From Antedon mediterranea (lineage: Eukaryota; Echinodermata; Crinoidea; Comatulida; Antedonidae), in the NCBI RefSeq assembly GCF_964355755.1, contig NC_092675.1:21654912-21714911 (forward strand): DNA of 60,000 nucleotides. The letters run 5' to 3'. The first letter of the stretch is position 1; every line of letters begins with the position of its first letter. Positions 36,560 to 49,160 of this stretch are shown here, piece after piece. The translations under genes were made by a program, and so were the position numbers. The notes beneath the pieces are model-generated. The model ran no database searches. It was not told where the DNA came from and saw only the letters and a list, made by a program, of their open reading frames with translations.

Positions 36560-39500
36560 CTTTACTCAGCTGTTTTTTTAAAACACTTTACAATAACATT
36601 CCTGTACTATTATACAGCTATATGATATCTAGTGATAAAATGCCTTGAGTGATCCATTCATTTGTCAAAAAATATACTGTTATAAATATACAGTGTATTT
36701 AAGTTAAAACATGCAAATCATGAAATGCATTGTCAATGTGTACCATCTAATTTATCAATTCAAAATTAATATTTTTTAAATAACATGCATTCAATACAAA
36801 ATTTGATTTATTAATACTGTTATTGTACATTCATCACTCAATGATAATTTTAAAGTGGTACAGAATAGTTTAGGTACAATTACTATAGATAAACTTTATT
36901 TCATCATTCACAGAAATTTACATGATTAATTTAAACAAATGTTCTTTAAATATTTTGAATAAATGTTTAAATTTTATTATCTAGTTGATTTTAAAAGTTA
37001 ATTTTATTCAATAAATTATTTTAGTTTAAAAATGTTCCAACAGTGATTTAATGCTTCTAAATGAAAAAATTTCAGAGATTTTCTTCGAGACAAATAATCA
37101 GTTATTTGTCATTTCTTGGTTCTCTCTAATAAACATAAATGGTTTTTATGCTTCTTGATTTATTTGCCTTAAACCCTTAGTAATCATAAATATATATTAT
37201 GTAGCTCATTTTACATAAATAATTGAGTTGTCAATGCGTTGGATGTGAAGTCAGGGATTTGAAGTGCAATATAAGATTGAAACTGAAATCTTCATACACA
37301 TCATTTGGCAAAAAAAATATTTACCATAGAGAAAAAGGATAGTTTGACAATGATAAATTGACAGCCAAAACGAAAACATTGTTTATTGAACGGACTACTC
37401 TTTACATACATCTCCCAGAGAACCCCTTCTGAAACAAGCTTCCCAGCCTAAAGGGATATCCTCTGCTATACCATAAATGTATAATTATTTAGTTTCTGTA
37501 TGATTTTGTTAATTTCAAATTATAATGTATTGTATATTTATAGCAATAAATATTACAAACAAACAATGTGCTTTGGAATATTGCCCATACCCGAGTTTCC
37601 AAATACCCATTTTTTCAGCCATAGTAAACATAAGCTTCCGCGTGTTTCCTATGCTTTCGTCCTCTTGAATATAACTGCCTAAATGTACTGTACTGTAGAA
37701 CCAGTGTACACATTTCCTCAGGTAAGGTGAGTCCCGTGTTCTCTGAACGTAGGGGAATGAGCTGTTAGGAGCTCATTGTACTAAGCCTCGGCATTATGTG
37801 GTAGGGTGGCCAGTTCCTTTCCACGCCGCCTTTTTTCTCCCTAGTATTTTCAACCAGGTACTCATTTTACAGCTGAGTGGACTGGGAGTTGTCGGGCATT
37901 GAACTCGGGTCTATCTATACGACAGTCAAGTGTCCTAACCACTCGGCTATCCAACTCCCAACTTTTTAGAAGAGAAAGTTAGAGTATAATAGTAATACTT
38001 TAGTTTTTTAGTTAATGAGAGAATGGCAAGGAGGAGGATGTCATTTGAATGCTACATCCAACATGTAGAATGTACACATTTCAAATGAATTTTGTCCAAG
38101 ATTGTCTGTCTGTTGTTGATACAATGAGTGAAAAATATATTTTTTTATTAATATTATACTGTACTGTATAATGAACATTGTTTCTTTATGTCTACTTTTG
38201 TTCATCTGTACTGTAGGTATCAATTGCAAAACTGTTACCAAAATTTAAATTACCGGGATAAAAAACAGCATATATATGTATGACATGTTGTCAGTAACAG
38301 AATTCGAGTACGTCGGTATATCTATTATGTACTGTATGATATGTGGCTGGTATTGTTCTATTCGGGTTATTTTACTTGCTACTATGATACTCGATAGATA
38401 CAACCGACAGTGTGAATTATTAAATCAATATCATACACACAAGCCTAGTGCTTGTCATCTCTTTAACACCTGGTCTAATTAATATTTTGTTGTACATTGC
38501 CTTTTTACTTTAAGGTAACGTCGTTAAAGAAGCCAAAATGTTAATTTCCGAAACCCACGTGTTATAATTATTATTGATTGGTTTTCTATAATTTTTATTT
38601 TGTTTTGCAATTTAGTTTTTAGAGTTCGGTAGTTATTTTTGGTGCAATTTTAGAGTAAACTACAGTATGCAGTTTATTTCGTGCCTAGCTTACCTAGAAA
38701 AAGACTAGAAGACAAGAAAGCAAATTGACTATAGGCATATCCAAGTGAGGACGTCGTTGGTGGATTAGTCTATTATTGTAGAAGGGTGTTATTTTTTGTA
38801 TAACAAGTATTTGTTGTACTATTGTATAACAGCGCTCATCATGACTACAACCAATTGTAAAATAATTTGTGTATTTTTCTTTATACTATGCATGCTATGC
38901 TAAATTTACTATAAATACTGTAGGCTTATAGTTTATAGTATAACTGCTGATTCAAATTACTTTTTCTCATATTTTACATAAAAAAACCGAAAAAAAAGAA
39001 TAATTTTCAGCTAGGTATAGCATATGATAATGTGCTTCATATTTAATTAAATTGTTTAGTCAATATGCATTTTTATGATCTAATCTCATATGGTATGATA
39101 TAAAGTTTCAAGTTTTAATCAAAAATTAATTGGTCTTGGTGTGTATTTTTAATAATTATTTTCTGACTTTAATTAAATTAAATTCCAGATCATCCACTAA
39201 CTCATATGGCTTGGTAGATAATAAAAATAATCAATTTTGCCAAGGGAGGATATTATGTACCAAAGTAATTTAATGTTGGAATAGCAAATGTAATTTTGTA
39301 CGCAACGCAGCCTTGTTTTTTTTTATTACATAAAAATGTAAATCAATTAGTGTTATTGATAAACTTCATCAGGAAAAATTAATTCATTTTATAACTATTT
39401 TATGAATTATTTCTACCTATAGTGCAATATTAAGGGAAAATATAGCGGCATAATATAAAATTAATAGAAATTCTACCAAGAAATATACATACATAAGAAA

Positions 39501-40199
39501 AGAGAGAATGATGATTGAGATAATATGACGTCCTCAAACGTCTTTGGTTTTTCTTTTTTTCTGTTTGTAAAGTGATGTATTGTATGTGTTTGATAAAATG
39601 AAAAAATAAAAGTTTTTGAAAAAGAAAAAAAAAAGAAATATACATGCTTTTAAGAGAAGAACCAGTACATTAGTGTTACTGTCAGTACAACTGTAATAGA
39701 CAATCACATCATATAATTTTTTTTACGCACACTGAAATTCATTCACTATTTATTAATATGTTTTATGCATATACTTTAAAATCTCTCCTTTAGAACATCC
39801 CTATTGTGAAAAAGACACCTATTAATAAAAGTGGACACAAACAAAAAATGGGAAATGTGTTTCAATGCTCAGCCAACAACTACACAGGACACCCAATTGT
39901 GTCACCTTAATTAGAGTTCTAAATGTATCTTTAATAACATCTCTATATTGTCATTATCTTTAATTTGTTATTGTATAGTATAGCAAGAAAAATTGTGACA
40001 GTGAAAGTATTGTATCTTGAATTTATGTAAATTTTCGAATGAATGTCTAGAAAATATTAGTAGCAGCATCATATTTCGTGCATCTACTATGGTTAGTACT
40101 GTTGTTGATTGCCAAATTTAGATTTCAAATCTAGAGTGTTTAAATGATGCCATAACTAATTAAGGTCTAATGGATATTCCATCACCTTTGTGATGTGAT
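36560..40199. other. AT-rich stretch, mainly the SINE at 37700 and the CTTACCT fragment at 38680
   Basis: No exon with good borders and coding-like composition was found, apart from a doubtful minus-strand segment at 37462-37410. Confidence 0.4.
37700..37962 (-). mobile_element. tRNA-derived SINE
   Basis: The minus strand begins with GGGAGTTGGATAGCCGAGTG, GTTAGGAC and a GAGTTCAATGCC box, closing with ACTCCCA: a tRNA-like cloverleaf with a complementary acceptor stem. The body includes AAAGGCGGCGTGGAAAGGAA, CTGGCCACCCTACC and GCCGAGGCTTAGT, a block I associate with SINEs of marine invertebrates. Confidence 0.65.
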
Positions 40200-40440
40200 G
40201 TTTTACCTCCACCAAGGAGGTATATGTAGTCGATCGCGTTTGTCTGTCTGTTTGTTTGTTTGTTAGCAGGATTACTCAAAAAAAGTAATTACAAGATCTT
40301 TACCAAAATGAAAATACAGATAAATATGTGGTCAAGGACCATTCCATTTTGGAATTCTGGACCACTTTTTAGTATAATTTTCAGACCTACTAGACAGAAT
40401 TTTCAAAAGCCAGCAAGTAGTCTTAAAGTAACAAGTAAAC
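40200..40440 (+). repeat. Interspersed repeat with CACCAAGGAGGTATATG
   Basis: CTCCACCAAGGAGGTATATG, a GTTTGTCTGTCTG run, then TTAGCAGGATTACTC and GATCTTTACCAAAATG: a block I recall as a dispersed repeat in marine invertebrates. There is no coding frame of its own. Confidence 0.45.
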
Positions 40441-41336
40441 TGAAATTTAATTTCTTAACTTAATTAATAAAAAACTTAATTTTTGTACAAGAGGCAAGAG
40501 TAGGAATTTTAATTTGTAATTTTAAAACATAAATTGATTTAATTTACTGGTTTTTTGATACGAGTAGTTTTAAAAAACCTATTTCTTTTCTAATTCACCC
40601 GTTTGTTTTTGGCGTTGCTGTTCTATTGTTAGTCAAAAGAATCTATTGTTAGTTGAAAGGCATGGTTACATAACCATTACATTTTAGTGCCTTGAGCACT
40701 TTCAGTGGATATGTGCGCTATATAAATTGTTATTGTATTATTATTATATTACACCAAATTCGCATACACATGCTTGTACTGTATTGAAATTAGCCTAAAT
40801 CACACACAGCATTAAGACACACACAAATATTATATACCGGTACTGTATATTTTCCTGGAGAAATCTTACATAGGAGAATTTTACAGTAGGCAGAGGTATG
40901 CACTGTCAGTGGCTTTCTAGTTTATTTTTTTATATACAAACAATACAGTAGTACAGTACATAATAATTATATTTAATAAATTTAAATTTACATATCACAA
41001 TCTAGTTTACATTGTCTCTTTAAACATTTTTTTTTACAATTTTTAAACAATTCTATTTACAAAAAATTCAGATTTCAGACAAATTTGGTACATTATTTTC
41101 AAATATTTAGTCTCATATATATACAGTATTTGTATTTCTTATTAAATATTATTTACTTTGTTTAAACAATTTTAATATGATCGATGTAGGTTATAAGCTA
41201 TATGAATATTAATTTAAACCGCCACACGTTAAGCATTCAATGTGGAATATAATTATCTTATTTAAAATATTGATGATACTAAAGCAAAAATAAAATCAGA
41301 TTTTGAGTTATATATTAATTAATCCTTACTTTTCAC

Positions 41337-41418
41337 CTGATAAACTTTGTCAGAAATGAGGTCACAAATTTCTGATGTCTTCCAACAACAATTGTGAAGC
41401 AAAGTATTTACAATAAAC
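41337..41418 (-). CDS. Isolated exon-like segment
   Basis: An 82-base segment between TTTGTTAG and GTGAAA reads FIVNTLLHNCCWKTSEICDL and then ISDKVYQ, entering in phase 2 and leaving in phase 0. The Cys/Trp-containing helix-like composition looks like coding sequence. It could be part of the same minus-strand gene as the segments at 32.8-35.5 kb, but phases do not prove it. Confidence 0.35.
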
Positions 41419-41789
41419 CTAACAAATATTCTGTTTTATGATCACTTCAAGTAAAATCTGATAAACTTCTCTTGTATTATCTTGAATATCAAATGTAGGT
41501 CAACAAATATAAGGAAAAAGAAAGTTAGAAACTAAATATTGCTGGAATGACAGATACATTAAAATTCAACAGATACACAATTATCGACCATTCATGTATA
41601 TCATCATTCAGGGAAAATGAATAATTTGCATAGCATCGATTGTGATGATAAAATCATTGAATTTATGAATGCTTTCTGCTTCTTCTATGTCATGTTTCAT
41701 TTTATTAATCAGAAATTACCTTTTTTTCCTCAATACCATTCTTAATAAAGCTCCCACATTTTATATTTATTTATTTATTTAAGTTTATC

Positions 41790-42186
41790 TCTTGTCCTTT
41801 AATTCTCTACCATCCTTTTTTACCTATTTTGTGAATGGTGAGGTCCACCTGAGCCACTCTCTTGGAGGGGTGCTTAAGGTTTTTATTACTTTTCCAGTTA
41901 TGTTCTCCTTTTGGAGAGGAAAAGGTCTAATGTCGGTTTATCCAGGTAAATATCAATTATTGATTACCAACACCACTTTTGGTTTAGTTTATTTAATTAT
42001 GTATTTTCCTTTTTCTTCTTCTCAATCTTGTTTCTTAGCCTGACTTTCTCATTGTCTCTTCTCTTATAAATTTTCTTCACATTCTTTGTTATATTGTACT
42101 GTGTATTGTGATATTTTGTATTTTAATCCAGACCTTTTTATTTGAATTGCCCCATGTGGGATGATTAAAGAATTTTGAATTGAATT
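41790..42186 (+). mobile_element. 3' end of a non-LTR retrotransposon
   Basis: T-rich 3' UTR-like sequence ends in TTGCCCCATGTGGGATGATT and a GAATTTTGAATTGAATT tail, the usual short-repeat end of LINEs. A diverged relative of its internal part (GGAGGGGTGCTTAA, then CTCCTTTTGGAGAGG) occurs at about 26680-26760, so the family has at least two copies here. Confidence 0.5.
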
Positions 42187-42496
42187 AATACAATGTTTCC
42201 TATTCATATACATATTTGGAAGCTCTTTTATTTTGAAATCTATTGTTACTGTACATCCAAGGGTTTTGTATTGGCTTTCTTAAGTGTGAATGTGTACACA
42301 ACATCAGAGGAAATCAATGCTTTGTGTATGGTCGTTTCTTTTTATTGACTTCTAATAAAATATTAATGCAAGAATATGGCGACTGTATGTATTACTATAA
42401 ATAGGGAAACGAGTAAAATGAAGTATATATTTTAGATGCAAATCATTACATTATGTTTCAGCTTCAGAGGCTGGATTATTGATATATATATATATC

Positions 42497-43175
42497 GTGA
42501 ATAAAAATACTGAAAGATGAGGGCGTATTAATTTGATCTCTGTTGCGCGTGCGTACAACTGAGGACTAGTGCTGTTCCGCCGTACCACGCCGAGAATGTT
42601 AAAGAGTTGCTATCCAATCGAGTTCGAACAATACCATGAAAGCCCCAGTGGTCTAATGGTTAGATCATCTGCATATCAAACAGGCGGTTCGAGTCTCGGT
42701 TGGGGCGACCTTTTCTCATTCTCACAGATTTCCTCATCTTTATCGTTTCAAATTAATTAATTAAATTTCAGTATATCACCGGGCGGTTTAGAATTAATGT
42801 TCTTTGCCTGTTGTGTTTATATATACAAAAGTATCTCTTCGGAGATCCCGCCTCGTGAATAAAAATACTGAAAGATGAGGGCGTATCAATTTGATCTCTG
42901 TTGCACGTGCGTACAACTGACGACTAGTGCTGTTCCGCCGTACCACGCCGAGAATGTTAAAGAGTCGCTATCCAATCGAGTTCGAACAATACCATGAAAG
43001 CCCCAGTGGTCTACTGTAATAATTAGGACATCTGCATATCAAGCCGAGTTCGAGTCTTGATTGGGGCAACTTTTTCTCATTCTCACAGATTTCCTTATCT
43101 TTATCGTTTCAAATTAATTAATTAAATTTCAGTATATCACCGGGCGGTTTAGAATTAATGTTCTTTGCCTGTTGT

Positions 43176-43190
<15 letters not shown>
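42497..43190 (+). mobile_element. Tandem pair of a tRNA-Asp-like SINE (358-bp spacing)
   Basis: Two near-identical copies start at GTGAATAAAAATACTG (42497 and 42855). Each has a leader with GTGCTGTTCCGCCGTACC, a tRNA-like core (GCCCCAGTGGTCTAATGG at 42642, with GGTTCGAGTC) and a body ending ATTTCAGTATATCACCGGGC and CTTTGCCTGTTGTG. The second copy's core has small indels. The anticodon arm is best preserved in the relative at 49100, where TCTGC/GCAGA encloses ATATCAA (anticodon ATC). Confidence 0.8.

Positions 43191-43225
<35 letters not shown>
43190..43225. repeat. (TA)n microsatellite
   Basis: Uninterrupted TA dinucleotides at the 3' end of the second SINE copy, consistent with expansion of a SINE tail. 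Confidence 0.9.
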
Positions 43226-43226
<1 letters not shown>

Positions 43227-43239
43227 TATATAAATCCAA

Positions 43240-43810
43240 AGGCAAATTACTGAAAAATGACAATGCTGTGGGTATCAGTGGCTAAATCTCAATAGATAGA
43301 GATACAAAAAAAAAAGCGAAAAGCTAAATCAAAAGAATAAAGTAAAACAGCCAGAAAAATTAGCAGAGCTTTCGGGCAACACTAGCCCTTCATCAGTGCA
43401 AGTGTATATTGATTTTTCATACAGGATTTGTATCGCACAGCCTCATTCAATATATGTATTTGTTTTAATATTAGAGAGTAATAGGGATTAATGATAGGAA
43501 TCAGATTAGCATATGTAAAAGTGGCATGGGTTCGAGCCTACCTGTGTTCATTGATAGGCAAGATACGCTCATTGCCTTGTCCTTTGGATTGGACATAAAG
43601 TGTACATATAGTGCGTGTCAACATTTCAAAATGTTGATCTTGGTATGCGATGCACTGCTGGGTGCAATGGGTCCGTAGATGGCCTGGTTTCACACTGGTA
43701 ATTGTGTTCACTTGGGTAAAATTATCTGTGCAGCTCAGGCAAATTGACTGAGAGATGCACTTCGAGTGCAAATGAGGCTGTGTGATACAATCCTGTATGA
43801 AAAATCAATA
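43240..43810. mobile_element. Penelope-like or composite element with inverted repeats
   Basis: The hammerhead core is followed by TTGATTTTTCATACAGGAT and CACAGCCTCATT (43409-43450). The same sequence recurs inverted at 43767-43806 with a few differences. Between them is a segment with a B-box-like GGGTTCGAGCC. No reverse transcriptase is present, so it would be a non-autonomous or terminal fragment. Confidence 0.45.
43355..43400 (-). ncRNA. Hammerhead ribozyme-like core (Penelope-type)
   Basis: On the minus strand CTGATGA (43396-43390) is followed by A, a 4-bp stem GGGC/GCCC with loop TAGTGTT, then GAAA (43373-43370) and a minimal stem III, AGC-TCT-GCT. This is the conserved catalytic core of a type I hammerhead with very short stem III, as described in Penelope-like elements. 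Stem I is not clearly paired, so activity is unproven. Confidence 0.55.
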
Positions 43811-44162
43811 ATGTATTTTGACTTTAAGATTTATAAGTGCCAACCTGCAGGCATACTTTGACCTACTACTGTATGTATTGATAGTTGACACAAATTAACT
43901 TTTGACATACAGGTCTTAAACAGCTGACCTTTTTATTTAATTTTTTTATTTACTACTGTTCTACACTTTGCCTTGTAAATATAGTAAATTATAATTTGAT
44001 AGATATTAATATTTTTAATTACTTATTAAAAGATACCAGAGCTGTATGTATACTGTATCTTATTAAAAATTTCATTTACTAACATTGTATACTTTAGTGA
44101 CGTGCGTATATATTTAATGATAATATTTAATAAAATAATTATGATTTATTATCATTCATAAA

Positions 44163-44777
44163 CTTAAAGACACCTTCCCTACAATTTGTGACGTTTTTTA
44201 AAAATAATACATATTATATATTACTTTAAAAACATTAAACCAGATCATTCCTTGTCTTAAATGTACGTTTTATGGTAAATTATGATAAAAAGTGAGAAAC
44301 AATGCACTACCAAATAGCTCGCGGCAACTGACCTATCGTGGACGGTCTTTAGGCCTAGCCTAGCTAGGCTTAGTTTTGTAGGCATAGCTGGCAAACATCG
44401 GTAACAAACGAACAACCTAGCCTGACGTTGTATAGTTGCTGCAATAATTGTCTTTCTATTTTTGCCAGACTCCGTTGATACAAATTGGGGAAAACCCGGT
44501 ATTTTCGCTGAAAAGTTAGGAGTCTTCCATTTCTTTTGGCCTCACGATCGATGAAAAAGTGGGTGAATTACAGAAGAAAAACATAAATATCAATCCGCGC
44601 GCAATGCATTTTGGGATTTATAGCGGGCCGCTATAATTATTATAATCGACTTATTTTTCACATTTTTAACCATTTAAAGATGAAAAAAGTTATCGCAATA
44701 GGACCATATACTATTACATTAAATATAGTTTGTGATCTTAAAATAGATCTAAAAAACGTAGGGAAGGTGTCTTTAAG
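44163..44777. mobile_element. Terminal-inverted-repeat element, about 615 bp
   Basis: Starts CTTAAAGACACCTTCCCTAC and ends with the exact inverse, GTAGGGAAGGTGTCTTTAAG. The similarity continues inward only weakly. The interior is CpG- and GGCCTA-rich (44330-44640) with no coding frame. Confidence 0.75.
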
Positions 44778-45769
44778 AAATATAATTATTAATTTGTGTT
44801 GATTTTATATGTATACACTTTAATTTTATTAAGCAGTGGTATATTTTCTATAAATTATTTATACAGTAGGCCCTAGAATACAGTTACTAAATTATAATAC
44901 AGTAAGTACCTGGAATATTGTACAATACTGATTGTAAATTTAGAGTGAATATTTTATTTTTAATTACGGCCATAAACTGTTGAGTGTGGTGTACAACATT
45001 GTAATGTTTTGTTGACACTGTTAATAAACCAATTTATATAGCGAGTGTGTACAGTTCAGGGCTTCATGATGGCGCTATGCATATTATATTGATGCCATTT
45101 TTTTATTAAATCTACAGAAATGACTGTATGAACTATTTCAGGAATTATGAGATTGCGATGAACATTATGACCTGATGTTTTGCTCGATAGCACTAAAAAT
45201 CTACGCTGGTCGACTATGGATGATATTGGACGATCAAATTCAATTGTGTATTTCAGCCTTTATCTTTATAATTAAAATAACAGTATATTATTATGAATAA
45301 TCAGTTTCAATAGTAGAATGAATAGGCTTTCATAAAGTCTATAGTCAAATTAGGAATTGCGCCCTCTCTCCACCAGCCAGTAACTTTTTTTAAATTATTC
45401 CATATAGCACCCTCTATAATTTTGATGGAAAATATACTGTAATAATATCAATAGCACCCTCTACAGGTACAATTTTAGAAACTAAAGTGGAAAATTGAAA
45501 TTGAAGATTTTTACAAAGCCTGCCCTCTAATGATACTCTGAAATATATCGTTTTATATTCGTATATTCTTTTTTTTTCTAAACTGGTTACAAGTTAATAA
45601 ATATTAATATTAAAATTAAATACATTTAATTTCATTGAAAATAATTGACAAGACAAGACAAAATTGTTCAATTCAATAATAAAATAAATTTGTTTTAGAA
45701 TAGACAATTAGACTGTACCGTCTATTGAAATTAATTTTTTTCATTAAATTATGGATGCATAACATCATA

Positions 45770-45860
45770 TTTCCTATATAAAGTATATAGAATCAGGCAC
45801 AGAACGGTGATATACTGAAAATTAATCAATTAACTTCAGAAAATATGAGAAAATCTGAAA
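45770..45860 (-). mobile_element. 3' fragment of the tRNA-Asp-like SINE
   Basis: The minus strand has CAGATTTTCTCATATTTTC, then AATTTTCAGTATATCACCG and TGTGCCTGATTC, the body end of the SINE seen at 42700-42810. The tRNA-like head is missing. Confidence 0.5.
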
Positions 45861-46326
45861 GAATTAAACTTGGATCATTCTGCATCATATATATGCAAAA
45901 TGTCCTAAAAATCTACTGTAAACGAATAACTAATTTTGAAAATTCAGGCAATCTTTACAATAAGCTTAAATATTTATTTCATTTTGAACTGTTTTTTAGT
46001 ATGATAGATTTGTGAAGGTCGTTTGAAGGTGATATTTTATTGACATGAGAAGAAGGGTGGTTTTATGAAAGGAAGTGGTAGGCCTACGTTTGATGTAATA
46101 TCCTGATAAAACAGGAAGATGGTATATTCTATAAACACACCATACACAACAACTTTGTGTTCATATATAGAATAATAATCACACATTACACATTATCAGA
46201 TTTTATACAAAAATACAGTTTATTAATAAATCGGTACATCACTTGGATTTGGAATCTACTACTTTTGGATTATTTTAACAATTTCTTAATTTATATACAT
46301 TTTTTAATTTCAATTGGATTTACGTC

Positions 46327-46391
46327 ATGGCACAGAGGCTTATAAGAAGGGTAACATTAAATTTAGGCAGAAACAAACGAAGATCAAAATC
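46327..46391 (+). CDS. Possible first coding exon with very basic N terminus
   Basis: An ATG opens MAQRLIRRVTLNLGRNKRRSK followed by a consensus donor, GTAAGT, at 46392 (phase 2). No downstream exon was found in the window. Short length makes chance likely. Confidence 0.2.
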
Positions 46392-46799
46392 GTAAGTAAA
46401 GTCATAGGTTTTGGTTGGTCAGCTCAACGTCGTAATAAACATTAGATTGTGATTTAATTAGTTGATTCGTGTTGTTCCGATATATTTAATTTAAGAAAAT
46501 ATAGTAGAATGGAATAAAAGATTGAACCTGGCATATATTGTGTTCAGTCAAGATATAAGCAAGAAAAGGCATGAAAAGTAGGGGTGTAAAGTGACTATTT
46601 ATAAATTAAAAAAGTGTGTGGGGTGTAAGGAACTGTTTTGGTGTTTAATGCCAATAAACGCAATACATGTTTGTATTGGATCACTATAGGTTATGAATGC
46701 ACAATAATCCTCAGTACAGTTAACTGGCTGTACTAGAGAGAACTTTTGATCGGCTGTTCTGCATTTGTGGGTTTAACAAGGACCTGGCCTGAAGTCACA

Positions 46800-47180
46800 T
46801 AATACCAGTTTACCACGGTCGAGTGGTCGAGCAGTTAAGGCAGAGATGCTGCAAACCATAGCTATACAATCGGCACAGGTTCAAGACACTCCTCGACTAT
46901 TGTTCTGGTCTTCTAGGATAAGGACTTAATTAAAACTGGAAAACACATCTGGAAAACACATCTGGCTTGTGTGCACTTCAGAATCCAGTACATCTTTTGG
47001 AAGATTAGGTGTACTGGTCCATTCGGCCCCTGTCGTTGTGAACAGACAAACAGGCATGGTGGCAGCACTCGACATGGACCCTCAGGAGAGAACAAGTTGT
47101 GGTTTGTGTCATCCACACCTGTGCACAATTCAGCAGGTTATTCCTCATTTACATTTGACACAGTTAAGGTCTAATTTTAA
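46800..47180 (+). mobile_element. SINE related to the copy at 4456
   Basis: Shares the tRNA-like head (GAGTGGTCGAGCAGTTAAGG; GCACAGGTTCAAGAC) and the body around TTCTAGGATAAGGACTTAAT and GTACATCTTTTGGAAGA. It diverges after about 46990 into sequence of unknown origin. Confidence 0.6.
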
Positions 47181-48896
47181 TAGTTTTCTTTTATCACACA
47201 TTGTTGGCCCTGCCCAGCTTATGTCCCATCCAAAGAACACAAAAAAGAGGCTTGTCTCATCTTCGTTTAAGTTTGATTTTATGTCATTACGCTCACTTAA
47301 TGCGGTGACTGGTGTGTATATCTGTTTCATGATCAGTTCAGAGGTATATAATGTAGGCATATGTAGTTGTATATCAAAATTTGTTTACATTATTTTTATC
47401 AAATTGGCAAAAATCTTTTAAATAGTGAAGTAGTTCAAACTGGTGGTATCTTGTTTTTTCGATGCAAAACCTTTAAGAAATGTGAATTACTAGACAAAAT
47501 CTCTTGCTAAATTTGATCTGTCTCCTGAGTGATTTATCTCTGATCATCTGGCATGCACAAATCCCTGCAACACAGATGACATATTACACATTTATTGTTT
47601 TGTTGAAAATTACATAGGCATATATCCCCTGGGTTTAGCAATGTTTTCATTTTCTTTCAATATGTACAGTGCTGATTAAGTCATCAATAATATGAGTCTT
47701 CAGTATGACGTTAGTGACGTAGGAGCCTGGGTTACCAGTGTTTGGAAGTTGAGAATCTGTAAACAATTTTTTTTTAGTTGAAGACATGCAACCATTTTTG
47801 TTACTTTGTTGGAACTATGTATTAGGCTTTTTTTATTTTATTATCGATGTGCAAAATTTGTAGAAATAGAATTTGTTATTGATGATTATTTACAGTTTCT
47901 TATTTAAAGTAACATTTTGTAGAGGAAAATTCATGTGTATGTGATGTGATGAGTACATATTGCCAATACATAATCTACTAATAATGTTACACTATGATAA
48001 TCTCCACAAACGCATGCTAACGTTTAAAATAGATTTTGGAAATTGTTTACTGTTGAAATATGAATAGACACTTCAATAAACGCTGACACCTGAACTAACA
48101 GGAGTAAACAATTAAATAAAATGCATTGATTTTGAAAGATTTATTTGTTATGTAATCTGTACCTCTTGTCTATGACGTGTACAGTGTGACGTAATATCTC
48201 TGAAAATTATTATACTGTTGATAACAATGATTTTTTTTGATAGATGATAGGATCTACTAAGATTATCGGGGTACGACAAAAAATGGTAAACTTTTCAATA
48301 TAAGTTGTGCTTTAATTTTATTTTTCTCTTGTGGTACTGTAGTTTCACCCTTGAACATAAAAAAATATTTTTTTAACATTTTGTGATATAAACTTTTTCT
48401 AGGAAAAAACATGAATTTCTCTTTAAATGGTCAAATACAGAAATTCGTAAAAAAATCAACAACATTCTCATCACACCTTTTTTATTTTTTAAATGCCATT
48501 TAAAACATTTGTTTGAAAAAGAAAGGGAATGTTTAAACAGGGTAATTAAAAATATCACCTTGTCACTTGTTTTAAAATAAAAATTGTGTATATTTAAAAG
48601 AAAAATACCGCAAATTATGAAACATATTATGAAACATATAGTGAAAAATATACTGTAGTTCTATAATTATTGGAAAGTACTGTATGATCAATAAAAATTG
48701 CCTGCACCTGGCCTTTTAGGTCATCTGAAAGATTATTAGTAAGTTAAACGATCTCAGATTAATCAAAAGGAACAAACACAAATTATTGCTAAACATCAAA
48801 TCAAATAATTACTTGCATTTCTGAGAAATCTATAAAAAGTTCCTTCAATAAATCAGTCGACTCCGCCTATTTGTTGTGTTTTCTTTCTTTTTTTAA

Positions 48897-49160
48897 TAAG
48901 TGAATTGGGAACTGGGGTTGGGTAAGGGAGAATTAATTCTTGAATGAAAAAGATAATTTTACAAAATAGATATAAATTAACAGGCACAGCACAAATTCAA
49001 AACCGTCTTGTGATATACTGAATATTAATTTATTTGAAATGATAAAGATGAGGAAATCTGAGAGAATGAGAAAAATCCGTCCAAACCTTCTGCTTGATAT
49101 GCAGATGTTATCCATAGACCACGGGGCTATCATTGTTTAAATCCGATTGGATTGGACTCT
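48897..49160 (-). mobile_element. Diverged copy of the tRNA-Asp-like SINE
   Basis: The minus strand carries GCCCCGTGGTCTATGGATAA, CATCTGCATATCAAGCAGA, then TTCTCATTCTCTCAGATTTC and CAGTATATCACAAGACGG, matching the pair at 42497-43190. Confidence 0.7.

Noticed and set aside
37410-37462. Minus-strand exon-like segment reading DIPLGWEACFRRGSLGD
   Set aside because: Good donor but weak acceptor, only 53 bases, and its phase does not fit the nearest upstream candidate at 41337.
38276-38482. Plus-strand 68-codon frame
   Set aside because: Single frame in AT-rich DNA with no domain signal, splice context or homology I can recognise.
42642-42707. Functional tRNA gene
   Set aside because: The core is short of a full cloverleaf, the anticodon stem is broken, and it is embedded in a repeated SINE unit.
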